NCBI GenBank assembly: GCA_021324715.1
Contig: JAJPIN010000222.1
Coordinates: 1 to 7,802 of the forward strand
Direction: 5' to 3'
Length of the DNA stretch: 7,802 nucleotides
DNA from: Nitrososphaeria archaeon
Lineage (GTDB): Archaea; Thermoproteota; Nitrososphaeria; Nitrososphaerales; Nitrososphaeraceae
Below are positions 1 through 5,808 of the stretch, piece by piece; within the stretch, counting starts at the first letter, position 1; each line of letters opens with the position of its first letter. Position numbers and translations under genes: made by a program. The notes beneath the pieces are model-generated. The model saw only the letters and a list, made by a program, of their open reading frames with translations, did not search any database and was not told the DNA's origin.

Positions 1-918
1 AAGGAAATTGAAGTTAATATGACAGAGAAACTTTTGACTGAGATCATTAAGAACGGTTCAGCCCTAAATTCCATAATACTAGTTCATGCTGAGGACCATG
101 TCCAATGCTCTAAAAACATACGAGAGAGGAAGAAGATGAAAGAGCCTGTCACTTCAGACCTCCTCAAATTATGGTCATCATTAAGACCAGAATCGTCAGA
201 AATCATTTCAATAAAAAAGATAATGAAAATTGCATCGAATTATAAACCGAATCTGTATTTTGTTCACATTGGATCAGCAAAGGCCCTCTACGAAATTTCT
301 CGGAATAAAAGATTATATCAAAACCTAAAAATTTGGACTGAAACATGCCCTCATTATTTGACACATAGTACCGATTATGATAATATCAAGGGTAAAGTAG
401 TACCTCCTCTGCGATCTAAGGCAAACCTTGTAAAGTTATGGGATGGTATAAGAACTTGTATAATCGATACTATAGGGACGGACCATGTTGCCAATGACTT
501 GGAGATAAAAAAGGCAAATGGTAACTATTGGAATGCCCTCTCGGGATTTCCAGGACTAGCCACAATGCTTCCAGTAATGTTAAGTGAAGGAGTAAATAAG
601 AAAAGGGTCGACCTTATTAGGATATCTGAAATTTGTAGCGCGAATGCAGCAAGAATTTTTGGGTTATTTCCAAAAAAAGGTACAATAGTGGAAAGATCGG
701 ATGCCGATTTAACTATCGTGGATCTGCATAAGGAGCGAACCGTAAGTCCCGATATATTAAATTCTCATTCGGACTACACTATATATGATGGTTGGAAGCT
801 AACAGGATGGCCAGTTATGACTATCGTTAGAGGAAGGATAGTCATGGAGGATGGCATAGTAGATGAATCGAATATTGGCCATGGTAACTTTATTGAAACT
901 GCTAAAAATTCTCAATAA
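1..918 (+). CDS. Cyclic amidohydrolase, dihydroorotase/allantoinase/hydantoinase family (5'-truncated by window edge)
   Basis: This is the C-terminal part of a metal-dependent amidohydrolase that opens a cyclic amide or ureide ring in the cytoplasm. The frame is open from base 1, so the ATG at 19 is probably internal. Family members run about 440-470 residues and about 305 are present; the N-terminal HxH metal site and the usual carboxylated lysine would lie off-window. Counting from the ATG at 19, visible landmarks are VHAED (22-26), RPESSE (56-61), the metal-site FVHIGS (81-86), TCPHYL (109-114), VVPPLRS (127-133), the catalytic-Asp motif GTDH (153-156), GFPGLATMLP (176-185) and the C-terminal SDADLTIVDL (227-236). 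The residues after TDH are VAND, not the APH typical of dihydroorotases, and GFPGLATMLP recalls allantoinase-like members. The substrate is therefore uncertain: dihydroorotate, allantoin, or a hydantoin/dihydropyrimidine. The next gene downstream is a transporter ATPase 72 bp away. The superfamily is certain; the exact enzyme is not. Confidence 0.85.
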   Translation, partial: KEIEVNMTEKLLTEIIKNGSALNSIILVHAEDHVQCSKNIRERKKMKEPVTSDLLKLWSSLRPESSEIISIKKIMKIASNYKPNLYFVHIGSAKALYEISRNKRLYQNLKIWTETCPHYLTHSTDYDNIKGKVVPPLRSKANLVKLWDGIRTCIIDTIGTDHVANDLEIKKANGNYWNALSGFPGLATMLPVMLSEGVNKKRVDLIRISEICSANAARIFGLFPKKGTIVERSDADLTIVDLHKERTVSPDILNSHSDYTIYDGWKLTGWPVMTIVRGRIVMEDGIVDESNIGHGNFIETAKNSQ

Positions 919-957
919 TCAATCTGACATATAATCTAAATGTAGAGATACAGATCG

Positions 958-966
958 TTTAAATTA
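958..966 (+). promoter_or_regulatory. TATA-like box for the ABC ATPase gene
   Basis: TTTAAATTA is centred 29 nt before the TTG start at 991, the spacing expected for a leaderless archaeal transcript. It lies in the 72-bp gap after the amidohydrolase gene, so the ATPase can be transcribed independently. No Shine-Dalgarno sequence precedes the TTG. Confidence 0.5.
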
Positions 967-990
967 CATTTTGTCATTAATATTCACAAT

Positions 991-1980
991 TTGAGGAACA
1001 TTTTAGAAGTACAGGATGTCAAAAAATATTTTCCAATTGGGACAAATGTATTTTCTTTTCTGTACCCTGGAAAAAAGGAGTATAAAAAGGCGTTAGATGG
1101 TGTCAGTTTATACATTCAAGAAGGGCGAGTTTCAGTTTTGGTTGGTGAATCGGGTTCTGGTAAAACTACTCTGGCTAGGGTGATCTTGCGTGCAATTGAT
1201 CCAGATTCAGGTTCAATTATTTTCAATGGTGACAATATTACCAAGAAAACTGGCAAAGAACTTCGGAATTTTCGCAAACAAGCACAAATGATTCATCAAG
1301 ATCCATATAGTTCAATTAATCCATTAATGAAAGTCTTTGATATCATAAAAGAACCGATTGATATTTTTTATAAAGAGTACTCAGATGAAGAACGAACTAA
1401 AAAGATCCTTGCTGTTTTGGATGATGTTAGTCTTAAGCCATCCACAGTATTTGCAGAAAAGTATCCGCATATGTTATCTGGAGGTGAAAGACAGAGAGTT
1501 GCTATTGCCAGATCTCTATCTATTGAACCAAAGATAATAATTGCGGATGAGCCTGTTTCTATGCTTGATGTTTCGATTCGAGGACAGATACTCCAGATAG
1601 TAAAGCAACTGAGTGTTAATCACAAAATAACTGTTATCTACATAACTCATGATTTGACAACTTCAAGATTAATTGGAGATGAAATCTCTGTCATGTATGC
1701 CGGCAAGATTGTTGAGAGTGGCTCGATAGATAGTGTATTTTCAAATCCACTTCATCCCTATACCCAAGCTTTGTTAGATGCCGTTTCTGAACCTAATTTT
1801 CAAAATGTTGACAAAGAAAAGGTAGTTAGAATAAAAAATTTTGATTCAGCGCCTGCAGAAACTGGATGCAAATTTTTCAGCAGATGTCCATACAGTATGG
1901 ATAAATGTAAGATAGAACCACGATTGGAAAATAAAGGACAAAATCATACTGTATCGTGTTATCTTTATGACAAAGAGTGA
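991..1980 (+). CDS. Oligopeptide/dipeptide-type ABC transporter ATP-binding protein (OppF/DppF-like)
   Basis: This is the ATP-hydrolysing subunit of an Opp/Dpp-family importer, acting on the cytoplasmic face of the membrane. All nucleotide-binding motifs are present: Walker A GESGSGKTT (52-60), Q-loop Gln103 in HQDPYSS, signature LSGGERQ (162-168), Walker B IIIADEP (182-188), D-loop SMLD (190-193) and H-loop His220. HPYTQALLDA (255-264) and the cysteine-rich tail (Cys293, 299, 306, 323, with the SRCP motif) are the oligopeptide-transporter C-terminal extension that separates OppD/OppF proteins from other ABC ATPases. At 329 residues it is full length. The start is TTG at 991, supported by a TATA-like box 29 nt upstream and by MRNILEVQDVKKYF matching the usual family N-terminus. 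Permeases, binding protein and OppD partner are not in the window; they would have to be upstream of base 1 or elsewhere. The true cargo (peptide, nickel, sugar, ureide) cannot be read from this subunit. Confidence 0.93.
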   Translation: MRNILEVQDVKKYFPIGTNVFSFLYPGKKEYKKALDGVSLYIQEGRVSVLVGESGSGKTTLARVILRAIDPDSGSIIFNGDNITKKTGKELRNFRKQAQMIHQDPYSSINPLMKVFDIIKEPIDIFYKEYSDEERTKKILAVLDDVSLKPSTVFAEKYPHMLSGGERQRVAIARSLSIEPKIIIADEPVSMLDVSIRGQILQIVKQLSVNHKITVIYITHDLTTSRLIGDEISVMYAGKIVESGSIDSVFSNPLHPYTQALLDAVSEPNFQNVDKEKVVRIKNFDSAPAETGCKFFSRCPYSMDKCKIEPRLENKGQNHTVSCYLYDKE

Positions 1981-2020
1981 AATCAGAAAATAAACCTAAA
2001 CAAAATTAATTAACCGTATC

Positions 2021-2047
2021 CTTCAAAATTAAATCGTTAATTTGAAG
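2021..2047. terminator. Strong hairpin between convergent genes, candidate bidirectional terminator
   Basis: CTTCAAA(A)TTAA pairs with TTAATTTGAAG across an ATCG loop, giving 11 base pairs with one bulged A at 2028. It sits in the 135-bp gap between the 3' end of the ABC ATPase gene (plus) and the 3' end of the DUF2024 gene (minus), where a shared transcription stop is expected. Archaeal termination mostly depends on U-tracts, and no long T-run follows, so it may act as a 3'-end stabiliser or processing site instead. Confidence 0.5.
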
Positions 2048-2115
2048 CTGACAAAAATGCGTTCCATCCACACTGAATGAAAGCAGAAAAATAAAAATCG
2101 GATGAGTATTATCCT

Positions 2116-2376
2116 CTATGAACATCCTTCCATCTTTTGTATAAAGTAGCCGTTTTGTTGTATACTGTCTTCAACTACTTTTGGTGCTTCTTGAACGTGA
2201 CAAAATTGACATTCCTCTTGTGTCATTGTTTGTCCATCCTGACCGGCGTTTTTTAGATACTCCTTTCCGTATTCTATTGCTTTTTCATGCGGAGTCGAAG
2301 ATTCCACTATAACGTCAAAGTGCATTATCTTTCCATCTTTCTTCGTAACATATGTATCATATACTGCACATTCCAT
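2116..2376 (-). CDS. DUF2024 family protein
   Basis: This is a small soluble protein of 86 residues with the hallmarks of DUF2024: MECAVYDTYVTKKDGKIMHFD at the N-terminus, EYGKEYL in the middle, then EECQFCHVQEA and a GYFIQKMEGC end. The family has no established biochemical role that I know of. The FCH motif with neighbouring Cys and His residues could suggest metal binding, which is inference. The frame is open to a TTG at 2442, but I prefer ATG at 2376. Family members begin almost directly with the AVYDTYV strand, and a TATA-like box (2401-2407, minus strand) lies about 27 nt upstream of this ATG, as expected for a leaderless mRNA. The gene is divergent from the aconitase X operon and shares its 123-bp upstream region. 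Confidence 0.85.
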   Translation of the reverse strand: MECAVYDTYVTKKDGKIMHFDVIVESSTPHEKAIEYGKEYLKNAGQDGQTMTQEECQFCHVQEAPKVVEDSIQQNGYFIQKMEGCS

Positions 2377-2400
2377 GGCATTATGGTAATAACAATCTCT

Positions 2401-2407
2401 ATTTATT
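2401..2407 (-). promoter_or_regulatory. TATA-like box for the DUF2024 gene
   Basis: Read on the minus strand this is AATAAAT within GAATAAATAG, centred about 27 nt before the ATG at 2376. It supports that ATG over the upstream in-frame TTG at 2442, because the longer frame would place the box inside the coding region. Confidence 0.45.
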
Positions 2408-2475
2408 CTATTCAATAGTTGCACAAAAAAAATTTTACTCAATGCACATAAACAGTGAATATGCGCTGATGATGA

Positions 2476-2484
2476 TTATTATAG
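2476..2484 (+). promoter_or_regulatory. TATA-like box for the aconitase X operon
   Basis: TTATTATAG is centred about 20 nt before the ATG at 2500 and about 26 nt before an in-frame GTG at 2506. The spacing suits the GTG better if the transcript is leaderless. The box lies in the divergent region shared with the DUF2024 gene. Confidence 0.4.
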
Positions 2485-2499
2485 ATCAGTGAAGTCATA

Positions 2500-3660
2500 A
2501 TGTTTGTGCACTTAACAAGAGATGAGGAAGATGCGTTGGACGAGAAGCATGGTAAAGCTACTTCATTGGCATACAAAATCCTTTTGTCAATAGGCAAAGC
2601 AACAGATGCAGAGAAATTAATACCGGTAGAATGGGTTCACCTTTCTGGTGTAAACTATAACACAATAGGAGATGCGGGAGTTAAGTTTCTAAGAGAGTAC
2701 AGTGAAGGAACGCGCTTCGGAGTTCCAACTACAATAAATCCAATGGGATATGACGCCCAGAAGCAAAATAACCTTTCTAACAATTTCAAAAGAAGCCAAA
2801 TTGAAATAATCAAGGCTTATGAGAAAATGGGATCGATTCCTTCATTTTCCTGTATTCCCTATGAAATATTTCAATTACCCGACAGGGGGCATAATGTTAG
2901 CTTCGCAGAAAGTAATGCGGCGGTTATCGCAAATTCAGTATTTGGTCTACATACCAACAAAGAAAGCTCTCTCAGCGCCTTAGCAAGTGCAGTAACTGGC
3001 AAGACCCCCTACTCAGAACTTAGAATTGAAAGCGTAAGGGATCCTAAGATCAAAGTTAAGTTAGAAACGAACCTAAATACAGAACTAGATTACGGATTAT
3101 TGGGATATTTTTCTGGAAAATCCACAAAAGAAAGCTGTATTTCATTCGGTCATAATATTAGTAACATAGATATGTATAAGACTAAATCCTTGGCCGCTGC
3201 ATTGGGTACATCTGGTGGATGTGGTATGTTCTCTAATAAGGAAATAAATGGCGAAAGTATTTCGTTTGGCAAAGAGGAAGAAAAATCAGTAATGGATGAG
3301 CTCAATACTACAGAATCGGGCGACGTAATAGCACTAGGGAGTCCTCAACTTGGAGCATTTGAATTAGAGTTATTATCGAATATGATAAATGGCAAGAAAT
3401 TTTCGAAAAGATGCATGATCTTCTGTCCTCGCGCTATATACGAAAAAGCTTGCAGCTCCGGAATTGCGCAGAAACTTGAAAATGCTGGCGGAAGTCTAAT
3501 CTGTGATGCATGTACGTGCTTGTCACCTCTATTAACCCATGAAGAATATGATGGAGTAATAACAAACAGTGTAAAAGCTGCTCACTATCTCAACAAATCC
3601 AACGGCGTATCCGTATGTCTGACTGATTTAAAATCCATAATAAGAAATTACACAAGGTAA
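2500..3660 (+). CDS. acnX: Aconitase X large subunit; probable phosphomevalonate dehydratase catalytic subunit
   Basis: This is the catalytic, [4Fe-4S]-binding subunit of aconitase X (formerly DUF521). In archaea the two-subunit form dehydrates (R)-5-phosphomevalonate to trans-anhydromevalonate 5-phosphate in the modified mevalonate pathway that feeds membrane lipid synthesis; this role is established for the Aeropyrum enzyme. Visible features: LTRDEEDALDEKHG (5-18), VHLSGVNYNTIGDAG (46-60), VPTTIN (75-80), SCIPYE with candidate cluster Cys118 (117-122), FAESNAAVIANSVFG (135-149), TSGGCGMF (237-244), a cysteine group at 335, 338 and 340, and TNSVKAAHYL (355-364), close to the family TNSAKAAHY. 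At 386 residues it is full length for a split enzyme. The segment usually GARTNRE reads GLHTNKE (149-155). ATG at 2500 or GTG at 2506 (starting MHLTRDEE) could be the start. The small subunit follows after 10 bp. Confidence 0.93.
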   Translation: MFVHLTRDEEDALDEKHGKATSLAYKILLSIGKATDAEKLIPVEWVHLSGVNYNTIGDAGVKFLREYSEGTRFGVPTTINPMGYDAQKQNNLSNNFKRSQIEIIKAYEKMGSIPSFSCIPYEIFQLPDRGHNVSFAESNAAVIANSVFGLHTNKESSLSALASAVTGKTPYSELRIESVRDPKIKVKLETNLNTELDYGLLGYFSGKSTKESCISFGHNISNIDMYKTKSLAAALGTSGGCGMFSNKEINGESISFGKEEEKSVMDELNTTESGDVIALGSPQLGAFELELLSNMINGKKFSKRCMIFCPRAIYEKACSSGIAQKLENAGGSLICDACTCLSPLLTHEEYDGVITNSVKAAHYLNKSNGVSVCLTDLKSIIRNYTR

Positions 3661-3670
3661 AATGTGAACT

Positions 3671-4084
3671 ATGACCTATTCCTTAAGATGTAAAGTAATT
3701 GTGGGCGGTAAGGCAAGTGGAAGGGTTCTTGCGACCAAGCAACCTATTAATTTCCTATCTTCGGTGGATCCTTTAACTGGAATGATTACTGATGAGAATC
3801 ACGAATTGTGTGGAAATTCGGTTAAAGAACGTGTTTTAGTTTTTCCATACGCCGTAGGAAGTAGTGTAGGTGCTTATTCTATCTTTGCATTAAGATCTAA
3901 TCGCGTATCACCTGTAGGAATAATCTGTACATCAAAGACCGATATTACGACGGCATCAGGATGTGCAATTGCAAATATACCATTACTTGAACTTTGCACA
4001 GATCAAGTTATCCCAGAAATTGAAAATTTCAATGAAGCACTAGTAGATGGAATTTCGGGAATCCTGCAAATTAAAAAGGTTTAA
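3671..4084 (+). CDS. Aconitase X small (swivel) subunit, DUF126; probable phosphomevalonate dehydratase small subunit
   Basis: This 137-residue swivel-domain partner of the preceding gene closes the aconitase X active site. Family features are GGKASGRVLATKQPINFLS (12-30, the usual G-x-A-x-G-x-x-L then PLSF pattern), VDPLTGMITDENHELCGNSV (32-51), VLVFPYAVGSSVGAYS (55-70) with the conserved Gly-Ser-Ser (Ser64/Ser65) expected in the substrate site, and the ending SGCAIANIPLLEL (96-108). FLSSVDP replaces the more usual FWGGVDP. The start is ATG at 3671, 10 nt after the large-subunit stop; an AAGG at 3653-3656 is a weak Shine-Dalgarno candidate and translational coupling is likely. The two genes form an operon and the products should make a heterodimer. 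The stop codon lies inside the TATA box of the RNA gene that follows. Confidence 0.92.
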   Translation: MTYSLRCKVIVGGKASGRVLATKQPINFLSSVDPLTGMITDENHELCGNSVKERVLVFPYAVGSSVGAYSIFALRSNRVSPVGIICTSKTDITTASGCAIANIPLLELCTDQVIPEIENFNEALVDGISGILQIKKV

Positions 4085-4090
4085 TTTAAT
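4080..4090 (+). promoter_or_regulatory. TATA-like box for the RNase P RNA gene, overlapping the upstream stop codon
   Basis: TTTAATTTAAT is centred near 4085, about 24-26 nt before the predicted RNA start at 4107-4111. It contains the TAA stop (4082-4084) of the aconitase X small subunit, so the two genes are packed with no free spacer. A second AT-rich stretch at 4095-4105 is less well placed. Confidence 0.5.
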
Positions 4091-4106
4091 TCAACTAATT
4101 TTATTC

Positions 4107-4381
4107 AAAAGGTGCATGGCATTTGACGGGCGAACGGATCCACAATGGACATGAAGAGAAAAGTCCGTGCACCTCAAAACTTTTAGAATTTGGACGAGGA
4201 ATAAATAGTGCAAATTGGAATGATGAGAATCAATGAAAGTTCACCGACCGCATCCCAGTAGTAGTGACTATCTATCTTAAAATAAAGGGCTTACAAACAA
4301 GGTCGATCTGTTCCAAGCGATCATCATTTATAGAAACGATGATAGTCAAGAATTGGTTTTGCACGGGTTAACCGCCTCTTT
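4107..4381 (+). ncRNA. rnpB: RNase P RNA (archaeal, compact)
   Basis: This is the catalytic RNA that trims 5' leaders from pre-tRNA. CR-I is GAGAAAAGTCC (4156-4166), 10 of 11 bases of the universal GAGGAAAGUCC. CR-IV is AGAAACGATGATAGTC (4332-4347), like AGAUGAAUGACUGUC. Long-range helices fit the P RNA order: P1 4107-4114 with 4373-4381 (8 bp, one bulged C, one G-U); P2 TTTGAC 4122-4127 with GTCAAG 4345-4350; P4 CCGTGCA 4165-4171 with TGCACGG 4360-4366 (7 bp); P5 CCTC 4172-4175 with GAGG 4196-4199; P7 ATAAAT 4201-4206 with ATTTAT 4326-4331. AGTGCAA (4207-4213) follows P7 as in CR-II. Inner elements include a TGAT-GAGA-ATCA hairpin (4221-4232) and CGACC/GGTCG (4245-4249/4301-4305). About 275 nt is short for the family. 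The canonical ACAGAA before the 3' P4 strand is not clear and the P4 bulge is altered. The call rests on hand alignment; exact ends are uncertain by a few nt. Confidence 0.85.
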
Positions 4382-4386
4382 CAATT

Positions 4387-4533
4387 AACATCGAATTTAA
4401 AGGTAACAAACTTATGTTGCTCCATCTCTTTAGAGACATCGTTTGCAAGTGTTCAAGAATAAACGAGTAAGGGTCATAATAAAATCGCAAGAGAATACGG
4501 ATTACGGTAATTACTCCGTTAAATAATAATCAC
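4387..4533 (+). other. Structured segment 3' of RNase P RNA; candidate unidentified small RNA or long trailer
   Basis: No credible ORF is present. The strand folds into several local helices: GGTAACA (4402-4408) with TGTTGCT (4415-4421), 7 bp with two G-U pairs; TCTC-TTTA-GAGA (4425-4436); and a longer helix AACGAGTAA (4462-4470) with TTACTCCGTT (4511-4520), 9 bp with one bulged C, enclosing 40 nt. Two T-runs follow at 4534-4551. It could be a 3' trailer of the RNase P RNA precursor or a separate small RNA. I see no tRNA, SRP or box C/D signature in it. The pairing could be chance in AT-rich DNA, although this part is less AT-rich than what follows. Confidence 0.35.
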
Positions 4534-4551
4534 CTTTTTAACCTTTTTTTT
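4534..4551 (+). terminator. Double T-run, probable terminator for the RNase P RNA transcript
   Basis: CCTTTTT (4533-4539) and CCTTTTTTTTTC (4542-4552) are consecutive T-tracts. U-tracts are the main intrinsic termination signal in archaea. They lie about 150 nt after the predicted 3' end of RNase P RNA and just after the 4462-4520 helix, so the primary transcript may run to about 4545. Confidence 0.6.
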
Positions 4552-4753
4552 CGTTGTATTTATTAAATTAAAATCTTCTACATATATCAATATAAATTAT
4601 TATTTAATTACAATTACTAAAATTAAGTAAATTATCCACAATTTCTTTAATTTAAAAATCTCGATTCGATCTTCAATACAAATTCATTATTCATTGATTA
4701 ATTTGCTTTAACAATGCATACCGTCAGCAAATATGGCATGCTTATTCGAAAGC

Positions 4754-4769
4754 CAGTAATTTTTTACTG
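4754..4769. repeat. Perfect inverted repeat CAGTAA-TTTT-TTACTG
   Basis: Two 6-base arms are separated by four T residues, about 42 bp before the hemD TATA-like box. It could be an operator-like site for a dimeric regulator or a weak hairpin. It is short enough in AT-rich DNA to be chance. Confidence 0.35.
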
Positions 4770-4810
4770 AATGTTTTATTTTAATTAACGCAGATCATTC
4801 AAACCTGAAG

Positions 4811-4821
4811 TTTTAATTATT
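4811..4821 (+). promoter_or_regulatory. TATA-like box for hemD
   Basis: TTTTAATTATT is centred about 27 nt before the ATG at 4843, predicting a leaderless transcript. No purine-rich ribosome-binding site precedes this ATG. Confidence 0.5.
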
Positions 4822-4842
4822 CTTGTATTCCATGATTGTTGA

Positions 4843-5712
4843 ATGTCATTACATGGAATTGTTGTGGCGATTACATCAAGCCGAAGAGCCTTCGAGCTTG
4901 CGAGCATAGTTCGAAAATTCGGAGGCATCCCCTACGTAGCTCCAACAATAGGCATTAGAAATAACATTTCACTAACTTCTGAGTGTAATAGATTTATAGA
5001 TACAATAGGGCATGAAAAAATGCATTATTTTATTTGTATGACCGGTGTTGCAGTATTCAATCTTTTTCGAAAAATCAATGATTCGCACCAATTAGATAAA
5101 GTAATTGAATTGCTAAATGATACAGTAGTTATAGCAAGAAGTAACAAACCAGCAGCAGAATTAAAGAAATTTGGCATATCGACTGATTATGTTCCTGATA
5201 TAAATACAATTGAAGGAGTTTTTGGCCTCATAAAAAAATTTGATCTTAAAAAGAAAAATATCGGAATTTTATGGCATGGCGACTTTTCTGTTTCATTCAA
5301 AGGAAAGCTTGAATCATTAGGCGCAAAAGTATTCGAATATTCAACATATTCTTATTCTACAAGTCTTGAGGAGAAAAACCCAGGCATATTAAAAGAAATG
5401 GGTTACGATTATGTGGCTCCTACTGAAGAAAAAATTAGAAAATTAATAGAGGACATAATAGGAGGTACTATTGATGCAATAACCTTCACTAGCCCACCAG
5501 CGGTTAAGGAGCTGTTTGAATTTGCAATAAGAAATAAAAATATGAATTTACTAAAAGATAGGCTAAACAATAATGTACTTGTTGTGTCCGTAGGACCTTC
5601 TACTTCAAAAATGATTGAGAACTTCCAAATAAAGACAGATGTTATGCCGAGTACTTATCGCATGGGTGCCATGGTAAAGGAATTGGCTGATTTTATTGTA
5701 TCAAATGATTAG
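4843..5712 (+). CDS. hemD: Uroporphyrinogen-III synthase
   Basis: This cytoplasmic enzyme inverts the D ring of hydroxymethylbilane and closes the macrocycle to uroporphyrinogen III, the branch point to cobalamin, siroheme and haem. Sequence is poorly conserved in the family, but the landmarks are clear: ITSSRRAFELASIVRKFGGIPYVAPT at 10-35 (the N-terminal strand-loop of domain 1), MTGVAVFNLF (66-75), ARSNKPAAELKKFGI (98-112), the domain-2 segment ITFTSPPAVKELFEFA (213-228), VVSVGPSTSKMIE (247-259) and DVMPSTYRMGAMVKELADFI (266-285). At 289 residues it is slightly longer than the usual 250-270. The start is ATG at 4843, fitting both the family N-terminus and the TATA spacing. Other tetrapyrrole genes are not adjacent. 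The gene stands alone between a long spacer and a separately promoted zinc-ribbon gene. Confidence 0.9.
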   Translation: MSLHGIVVAITSSRRAFELASIVRKFGGIPYVAPTIGIRNNISLTSECNRFIDTIGHEKMHYFICMTGVAVFNLFRKINDSHQLDKVIELLNDTVVIARSNKPAAELKKFGISTDYVPDINTIEGVFGLIKKFDLKKKNIGILWHGDFSVSFKGKLESLGAKVFEYSTYSYSTSLEEKNPGILKEMGYDYVAPTEEKIRKLIEDIIGGTIDAITFTSPPAVKELFEFAIRNKNMNLLKDRLNNNVLVVSVGPSTSKMIENFQIKTDVMPSTYRMGAMVKELADFIVSND

Positions 5713-5779
5713 AAAATCTCATATCTGATTCAATTATGAAATGAACATACAAAATTTAAATGGAAGTCACGTAACGTTT

Positions 5780-5787
5780 TTTATAAG
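5780..5787 (+). promoter_or_regulatory. TATA-like box for the zinc-ribbon gene
   Basis: TTTATAAG within a T-rich stretch is centred about 26 nt before the TTG at 5809. It is the best TATA match in the window and supports a leaderless transcript beginning at the TTG. Confidence 0.6.
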
Positions 5788-5808
5788 GTTTTTCTAACAA
5801 TAGACGTA

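Larger units (their letters stand above)
4552..4842. other. AT-rich intergenic spacer upstream of hemD, no gene seen
   Basis: About 290 bp of very AT-rich DNA with no ORF of coding character and no recognisable RNA gene. It holds a perfect 6-bp hairpin at 4754-4769, a GCATGC palindrome near 4736-4741 and the hemD TATA-like box at 4811-4821. Otherwise I see nothing in it. Confidence 0.7.

Noticed and set aside
2377..2442. 22-residue N-terminal extension of the DUF2024 protein from a TTG start
   Set aside because: The family begins near the AVYDTYV strand, and the extension would cover the best-placed TATA-like box.
4111..4173. Circularly permuted RNase P RNA, with GGTGCATGGC acting as the 3' P4 strand placed upstream of CR-I
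   Set aside because: A normally ordered 3' P4 strand exists at 4360-4366, and P1, P2 and P7 all close in the standard order. The upstream match is better seen as an alternative pairing.
4219..4225. ATGATGA resembling a box C of a C/D guide RNA
   Set aside because: It lies inside the RNase P RNA fold and no box D (CTGA) is found at a suitable distance.
4441..4470. GTTCAAGAATAAAC resembling a tRNA T-arm
   Set aside because: No acceptor stem, D-arm or anticodon arm can be drawn around it.
4632..4640. TTATCCACA, a perfect match to the bacterial DnaA box, in AT-rich DNA
   Set aside because: The gene content is archaeal, where Orc1/Cdc6 proteins recognise different origin repeats. There is only one copy and no orc1/cdc6 gene nearby.
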